Source of the DNA: Cordia subcordata | Taxonomy: Eukaryota; Streptophyta; Magnoliopsida; Boraginales; Cordiaceae | Length of the DNA stretch: 64,000 bases | Assembly (NCBI GenBank): GCA_028554755.1 | Contig: JAPTOF010000007.1 | Coordinates: forward strand, 17,221,001 to 17,285,000 | Direction: 5' to 3' | Part shown: positions 57,448 to 64,000 of the stretch, piece after piece | How positions within the stretch are numbered: position 1 is the first letter of the stretch | How the letters are laid out: every line of letters begins with the position of its first letter | Notes under the pieces: model-generated | The model's database searches: none | Told to the model about the DNA's origin: nothing | What the model saw: only the letters and a program-made list of their open reading frames with translations | Program-made: the position numbers and the translations under genes

Positions 57448-58302
57448 AGAAAATACAGAAAGAAAATATGCATTTTACTCAAATTTCTTCTGATGAATTA
57501 GGCTATTTTCATAGAACTAAAATTAAAAATTGAGAAAGATTTTCCTGTAAACAAACGGAGCCTAAGAGCATGTTCAATAGTAGCGTTTGATATAACGTTT
57601 TGATTTTTGACTTGATCAAAACTCTAATTTGATAATTATCTTTGTTTGATAAAATAGTGTTTTAGTTTCGCTTTTATTGACGCTATATTTTTAACGTTTG
57701 AGAATATTAACATAGCATTTTAACTTTTTTCTCCATTTTATCCCTCATCCTCAAGCTCACGCAGAAACTTCTCAGAGGTCAGCCTCCATTATCAAGTACT
57801 CTTCTAACTCAAGCTCTAGCTTTGTCTTATATAATTATTCAAAAAGAGAATTATACATTAATTTACTTTTTTTGTGAAGAAATAGTTCTTTGCAAAATTC
57901 TAGAAAATCATGATTTTGATTTATTGTGATAGTTTTTATGTTATATATACAAATTAAACTTTTTTCTTTCCGTTTTCTTATATTACAAATTATTTTGTTT
58001 TCTTATGTCGCTACTCAGAAATTGTGGATTGTTAATCATCCACTGGAACTGAAGGATGTTTTTATTTCAGAAAATCCTATTATGAAGGTAAGATAGAATT
58101 TGTCTTTTGGATTGCTCCAAATCGAGAGGAGATTGCTTGGTGTGTTAGGCTGATGCGAAGGCTTGTATGTGGTGCCTTCTTTTGTTTGCTGAAATGTGTC
58201 AAACAATATACTATTGATGAAAATAATTTATTGAGAAATTAATTTTATTATATTTTAAATTATATTTAATTATGAAAATATTATCTTATTTCAGTCATTT
58301 TA

Positions 58303-58350
<48 letters not shown>

Positions 58351-60227
58351 CTAACAATAATTGCAATAATAACATTAATTAGTTGACTTTGAAGTCCTTT
58401 TATGTCATTTTTTATTTATTGGTTAACCCAATAACTAATTTTACGAAACATATTTAAATTGATCAGCTACTCAAATAATTATAAACTAACAGCTAAAACT
58501 CAATAACCATCAACTATTTAAATAACTATAGTTACCTAAATAACTATTTTTGTTGAAAAGAGCCTAAAATGAAAAGAAATGACATGCGTGCAACTCAAAA
58601 AGCAAGCTACCTCTAGCAGATCAACTCCACATGATTATTTTATAAATAATTTAATGAACAAATCAAAAGTGACAAAGGACACATAAGCCACTGAATATTT
58701 CCCTCATTTTATATGCCACAAACGCAAAAAGCAGCGGCCTCAACTGTGAACGTCACATTGCACAAATTTGATTGAATAAAGTTGAGATTATCTTAGACAT
58801 AACAGGTAAATGAAACATGAGAAATTGTGAGGCATCATCGCGATATATACTAGCAAGTATTTCATCGTTTTCCTGCTCACGGTCTTTAAAGAAAGAAAAA
58901 TATTAAGATTTGGAAAAATAAGAAGAGTTTTTCCTTCACCATTTTTAACTCGAAAAAAATTAATTTTAAATTTGATATGATTTGAAAATACCCTAATTTA
59001 AAGCAAACAAAAAAAAATAAATCTATCATAATAATATAGTAAGGGATATTTCTCATCATTTTTATACCGCGATAATCATTGCTTTTTTCTCCATGGCAAC
59101 GCCTGCAAAGTTTACTGTCAACAGTGCCGCAGAGGCTGAGCTTTAGCCATTTGCAAAGCGAATGATTTGTCTTCCATTATCGTGGAAAATGATGTCGGGG
59201 CTATTTTCAAAATAATTATCTCAACAAACTATCTTTATTTTTGAAAATTAGATCCCATCATTGAAAACATCAAATGATTGTCACTGAAATTTCTTCTATT
59301 ATATTTAAGTGCCCTTCAGAAGATTAATTAGTCAACTCTCAAATTGGGTAGCGAAAACAGTTTCCTCTGACACTTTGCCACATAACCGAATAGAAAATGT
59401 CAAATGTCCATAGCCCTCTTTTGACTCTACTGTGGAAAGACTAAGGTTTTCCTATTTGTGAAATTTCAGCTTTATATTGTACATATAATTTTTCAATAAT
59501 AGAACTTTGGGTGACGTACTCTTGAATAAAAGTCATTTAATTATTTGATTTATATTGTAGGAGTTGAATTTTTATTTCAAAAATATATATAATAGTATTT
59601 TTAAAAGAAAATAAAGAAAAATAATTTTTAACATAATACAAAAACAGTTTTTTTATTTTTTAAAAAATCCAAATAAAAAAATTATCTTTTTAGATTTTTT
59701 TAACTTCGACTCTTAATATAAAAATTCCGTAAAAATAAGTGAAACAATCCGGTTTCAACTTTTAAACTTTTGAAAACAAAAAATGAAATCTTAAGTGACT
59801 AAAGGTGGGCCAAACAGACTCGACATCCCAAGGAGTTGGGTAAAACTGTTTTACTTTTTCCTCTTATTAATGAATTATCCTTTACCCAAAAAGAAAAAAG
59901 CATACTCGCAGAATTTCTTGCCACTAATATGTAATGCCAATACATATACATATCGAGTATTATATTGGTTCTGAATTGATAGTGTCTAACGTGTGTATAG
60001 CTTTTTTGTTTTTCCTTTTGTCAAAGTATAGTATTATCTAGAGAAAGAAAAAAAACGTGACAATTGTGTTGAAAGTAACTGCTCGTGACCATAGTAATAA
60101 TAACAATATAGACCTAGCTGACCTTTTAAGATATTGAAGTTGCAGAAACAAGACGGAAAACGTGGCACATGTAGATGACCTAATAGCCTCCGATTTTAAA
60201 CTTATAAAGAAAAATTTATTATAGTTA
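57448..60227. other. Intergenic DNA with ATT microsatellite
   Basis: (ATT)n at 58304-58352. ORFs are short and patternless. No gene or RNA is supported. Confidence 0.5.
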
Positions 60228-60859
60228 GAGGGTATTTAAGATCGGCTTATCAAAGAATTACTTAAAACACTTTTGATTTTTATTTTTTTTCTTATTTTAG
60301 ACTTTAAGTAGTAATTATCTGTTTAAATAAAAATTGTAATTATAAAAATAAGTATTTTTATGTTTGGTTATGTTCAAATATGTTAAAAAGTAACTTATAT
60401 TGTTGAAATAACTATTAAGGACATGGAAATAGAATATTAGTTAAAACACAATATGAAACTAATTATTTATTTATTTCTTAAAAAAATATTAACAAAAAGT
60501 TATAATTTAATAATTAATTTATATCATATATAAGTATACATTAAATATTAAATAAACTACAATAATTAATAGATAAAAAGGTAAGTATAAGATAAAAGAG
60601 CAAAAATAATTAAAACAAAGTAATAAAAAAAAGTTAAGGATAAATTTGTAAATGATTTGGTCATACTTTTTTTTTTTTTGTAAATGCTAAAAATAATAAA
60701 AGGAAGAAGTCGAGGTAGGGAGTTTTTTATTTTTTTGCTTAAAGCTATTTAACAAAGACATTTTTTTTTTTTTTTGTTAAAACAAACATGTTCCCGTTTA
60801 TTATGTTTAACTATGGCTTTCTGCAGGTTTAACTAACTTAAAAACCAAACCAAACACCC
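60228..60859. mobile_element. Tourist-like MITE (second family), long copy
   Basis: Starts GAGGGTATTTAAGATCGGC after TTA (60225-60227) and ends AAACCAAACCAAACACCC. Interior words TTTAAGTAGTAATTATC and AAATGATTTGGTCA match the pair at 40702-41618. Confidence 0.6.
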
Positions 60860-60946
60860 TTTTGTTTGTTTTACTTAACACATCGGCTAACAACACGCAA
60901 TTTAAGTTCATAGGAAGAAATTTATTGTCTTCATGTGAATTCTTAA

Positions 60947-61310
60947 GAGGGTTTTTGGTTTGGTTTTTTTTTTTTTTCTGGGTCAAATTTGCTTAAAGCA
61001 CAATTTAAACTAATAGATGCATTTGTTTTAAACAAAAAATAATAATTTTTTAAGTGACTTTAAGTAAAAAATAAAAAAAAATTTACCCCTAGTTTTTGCT
61101 TTTTATGACTTTAAGTGCCTTAAAGAAAAAAAAAAGTTTGATCAAATGATTTACTATCTTATCCTTGCCTTTTTAGCATTATTACCATAATATCTTTGCT
61201 CTTTTATGTTATACTTACCATTTTAAATTTTATTATCATATCCTCAATAGTTATTTTAATAATATAAATTAAATTTTAACCCACTTTAACTAAACATATA
61301 ATAAGTCATC
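60947..61310. mobile_element. Tourist-like MITE (second family), right end lost
   Basis: Starts GAGGGTTTTTGGTTTGG after TTA. The interior follows 41078-41539 (GTGACTTTAAGTAAAAAATA, TTATACTTACC) up to ACTAAACATATAATAAG and then the similarity ends. Confidence 0.55.
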
Positions 61311-62392
61311 TCTTCATGTAAGAGTGTGACTTATTTTTAGATTTATATGTGAATAATTTTATATATTGATATGTTAGAGTTATATGTAGACAATTTTATT
61401 TATTTATTTTTTGGAAGTGTGTGACCGTATGACATTAACGATCATAGTTTAATGAACGATTTAAACATGGAAAATAACAAAAAAGCATCGCTAATTTTTT
61501 AAATATTTCTTCCCAATTGCACAGGCCTTTAGCCAACAAAGATTGCCAAGTTCAATGCCATCTTACCTAAAGAGCAGGATAAGATAAACAGGAGTCTTTG
61601 CGGAGCACCTGGGAAGGGGGGGGGGGTGTCTCATATACTCATTAGAACATGGTATTTATTACCCCAATAATTAAATCGAGAAGTTTCCGGTGCATAACAG
61701 CGACGTGTCAATAAAACAAAAGCTTGTGGTGCAAATGATAGGATTAATTGACAAGGCGATGTGCTTCAATAATAATGTTCTTCACTTCATATTTATAAAT
61801 TTAACGTTTAAGTCACTGAAATTAGCGAACAATATCAATTAATTCTTTCTAAAAATAGAAAAAAGAATCATAAAATTTTATCTTAGAATTGTATTAAATA
61901 GAATAATTCTGGATTTTACGTAATAAATTTGAAGCTTGTAACTTTTTCATATTGATGGATTGTATATTTGAATACTTGCAAGTCTGTACATTAAACTATG
62001 GCAGTTTACAGCGCCCTCGAGCTATTTGGGTTGGGTCGAGTTGGGATTTTATTGTACCGTCAAAATAAGCATATTTGAGAAAGTTATTGTATATAATATG
62101 TGGAGAAGGGGATAAGGGATTGCTCATATGATTAAAATTATCTCCTTAAATGTAAGTTCCTTGGCTCAAATTCATCTTAATTTGAGAGAGAAAATTTTTG
62201 TCTCAATTTTCTGTTTCAAATTCACCAATTTCTAGTGGTACTCTGTAATAGAAAGTTATTGTACACAATATCTATATTCATATTAATTACATTAATTTGC
62301 TCGAGGAAAATCTAGAAATAAGTTCCATTTTTACTTGAAGATTTGTCATAGAATGTAGAAGAAAGTTTGTTCACAAATATGTAAACTTTTGA
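61311..62392. other. Intergenic DNA with G11 tract and a SINE-like patch
   Basis: An 11-G run at 61616-61626 stands out in AT-rich DNA. At 62107-62180, GGGATTGCTCATATGATTAA and GGCTCAAATTCATC are A/B-box-like, weakly SINE-like. No ORF. Confidence 0.4.
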
Positions 62393-62810
62393 GGTAGAAT
62401 TCCACAAATAGTTCTTATTGTTTACAAAAAGTGATGGTTTAGTCCTCATTATTTCAAAAGTGACACATTTAGTTTCAATGTTTGCAAAAAAAAAAGTCAA
62501 TTTGGTCATTATTGTTTCAAAGATAACTCTTTTAGTCTTTAAAAAAAAATCAAAATTTTCAAAAATTATCAATGTCCATCCCAATTAGTTGGTTATATGA
62601 CCATGATATTTTTTAGGCTAAAATTGGATCACATGACTTTTTTTAAGCTAAAATGAGAATCAATTAGGTTATTTTTTGTAAATTTTAAAATAATAGGGAC
62701 CAAAATGACACTTTTTAAATGCATTAGGGAGGAAACAAGTCACTTTTGAAACTATAGGGATCAAACTGACACTTTCTGTAAACAATAAGGATTTTTTGTG
62801 GAATTTGCCC
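62393..62810. mobile_element. MULE-type foldback element, 418 bp
   Basis: GGTAGAATTCCACAAATAG and TTCTTATTGTTTAC at the left mirror GTAAACAATAAGG and TTTGTGGAATTTGCCC at the right; similarity continues inward for more than 60 bp. Flanks AACTTTTGA (62384-62392) and AACTTTTAA (62811-62819) agree at 8 of 9. Confidence 0.75.
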
Positions 62811-64000
62811 AACTTTTAACAAATTATCAACCAAATGATCATCAAGTAAAAATTTATGAGTTTGAATAATAACTGTTTATATACATTAAAAAAATAAATA
62901 AATAAACAAATTGCATTAAATCCCCTGTGTTTATCTTTGTTTTTGTTAGAGTTGTATAAAATTTCAGATGTTTCAAAACTTGCAATTGTATCCCATGCTA
63001 TAAAGATTGTTAAACAAAACTCCCAACTTTTTAGGGTAATTGTGCAACAATTTTCAAATATAAGAGTATTAGTGACAATATTCTCTATGACATAGGGGTC
63101 AGACATTAACAAGTTGTGAAACAATAGCCGAAATTTTAATGACTTAATATAAGATAAGGTGTAAAATGATAAAATATCGGAGAATAAGATACAATTTATC
63201 ATTTACCCTAAAGGGAGAGAGGATTGCAAAATAACCACTTATGTCCATGCTGCAGTGTTGTCACAATGCATTTCATCGTTATTTTGCAGTGTATATTAAT
63301 TGAGAAAAAGGTGATGTGAACTCAGCTAGCTGAAGAATATGAGTGATGCATGTCTCTCATCAGCCATTATTAGTAGAAGTGTGAAATGTAGACTTTCGAC
63401 CACAAAACAATAAAAGAAAATGTTGATGTCATAAGATGATATTCATACTCTCATCAGCCTACCAGCTTAATTTGTCATATCTGTCCGACAGAAAAGAAGA
63501 AAACCACATGAAGGAAATCATTGCTTTGACTAAGATGATAAGAGAAATAATAACAGAAGGGCTATATAATTCACGTTATTATCTTAATAATGTTCATGTT
63601 AACAAATCATTCATAAAAGCGAGGTATTTTTGTCTTAATTTATTTCTGTATTTACGCAGAACGCGCGTATGATATGCACTTTAATAAACTGGACAAAAAT
63701 GTCAAGGGATTATGCTCCTCTTTCGGATAATCACAAGCGATGATTAGATAAATTTTTAAAAACATAAGCTAAGCAGAAATAAGTATCTCACCGAAATTTG
63801 AGATAGAAAAATTTGTGCAACAGGCTTGAAAATAGAATATGTAGTATATGTTAGCCCTCAAGCTGTTCCAAAAGTAAGATAGGAAACGGTTACGATTCAT
63901 GATCTAAGTTTGAATCTTGTCCACTATTATTGAGGAATGTGACCTTACTAATACGGTACAATAGTCTTGAGGCCAGGGACGGAACTATACTTAGCGTTAG
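62811..64000. other. Intergenic DNA, no gene supported
   Basis: Small ORFs (62816-63202 minus, 63436-63672 plus) lack any family pattern. 62910 (AAATTGCATTAAATCCCC) resembles the end of the MITE at 47355 but its partner end is weak. Confidence 0.4.

Noticed and set aside
62816..63202. 128-codon minus-strand ORF
   Set aside because: Low-complexity, Leu/Ile/Tyr-rich reading of AT-rich DNA; no motif and no homologous copy in the window.

Overview
The window looks like nuclear DNA of a flowering plant, most likely a woody or perennial eudicot (inference). The sequence is AT-rich and non-coding for most of its length. It contains spliced genes with plant-type introns and remnants of nearly every plant transposon class: Ty3/Gypsy, Copia, LINE, hAT, MULE, PIF/Harbinger (Tourist-like), CACTA, Helitron-like and SINE-like. 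I see no rRNA or tRNA genes, CRISPR arrays or bacterial operons.

The host-gene core is a tandem family of three copies, all on the + strand, encoding an NmrA-like NADPH reductase. The family is that of isoflavone reductase, phenylcoumaran benzylic ether reductase (PCBER) and eugenol synthase. Copy A (13726-15380) is a broken 3' remnant. Copy B (31273-37922) keeps all six exons, but has a hAT element in its TATA box and a small MITE in exon 2. Copy C (46995-51112) is intact and predicts a 376-residue protein. B and C share two unusual traits. A separate first exon encodes an N-terminal signal peptide, whereas this enzyme family is normally cytosolic. Intron 3 starts with GC instead of GT.

Layout: 1-400 Copia RNase H remnant; 400-2000 AT-rich DNA with a foldback; 2000-13725 a decayed Tat-lineage Ty3/Gypsy element (gag, protease, RT, two RNase H domains, integrase, an antisense ORF, a long untranslated tail, polypurine tract and 3' LTR). 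Its LTR ends inside the fifth exon of copy A. Then 13.7-15.4 kb copy A with a Helitron-like insertion in its last intron; 15.8-20.4 kb a near full-length hAT element with a degenerate BED-finger transposase; 20.4-30.5 kb intergenic DNA rich in MITEs; 30.5-38.2 kb copy B and its nested insertions; 38.6-44.8 kb a CACTA-like element carrying a captured gene fragment; 45.9-46.3 kb a LINE tail; 46.9-51.3 kb copy C; 51.3-64 kb intergenic DNA with LINE, Copia, foldback and tandem repeats.

The most unusual repeat is a small MULE-type element whose interior is a short tandem array. One copy lies in intron 1 of B (31635-31860) and a head-to-tail dimer lies at 54508-54992. Both have terminal inverted repeats and 9-bp target duplications. 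All coordinates come from reading the sequence by eye; family names rest on remembered motif patterns, not database searches.
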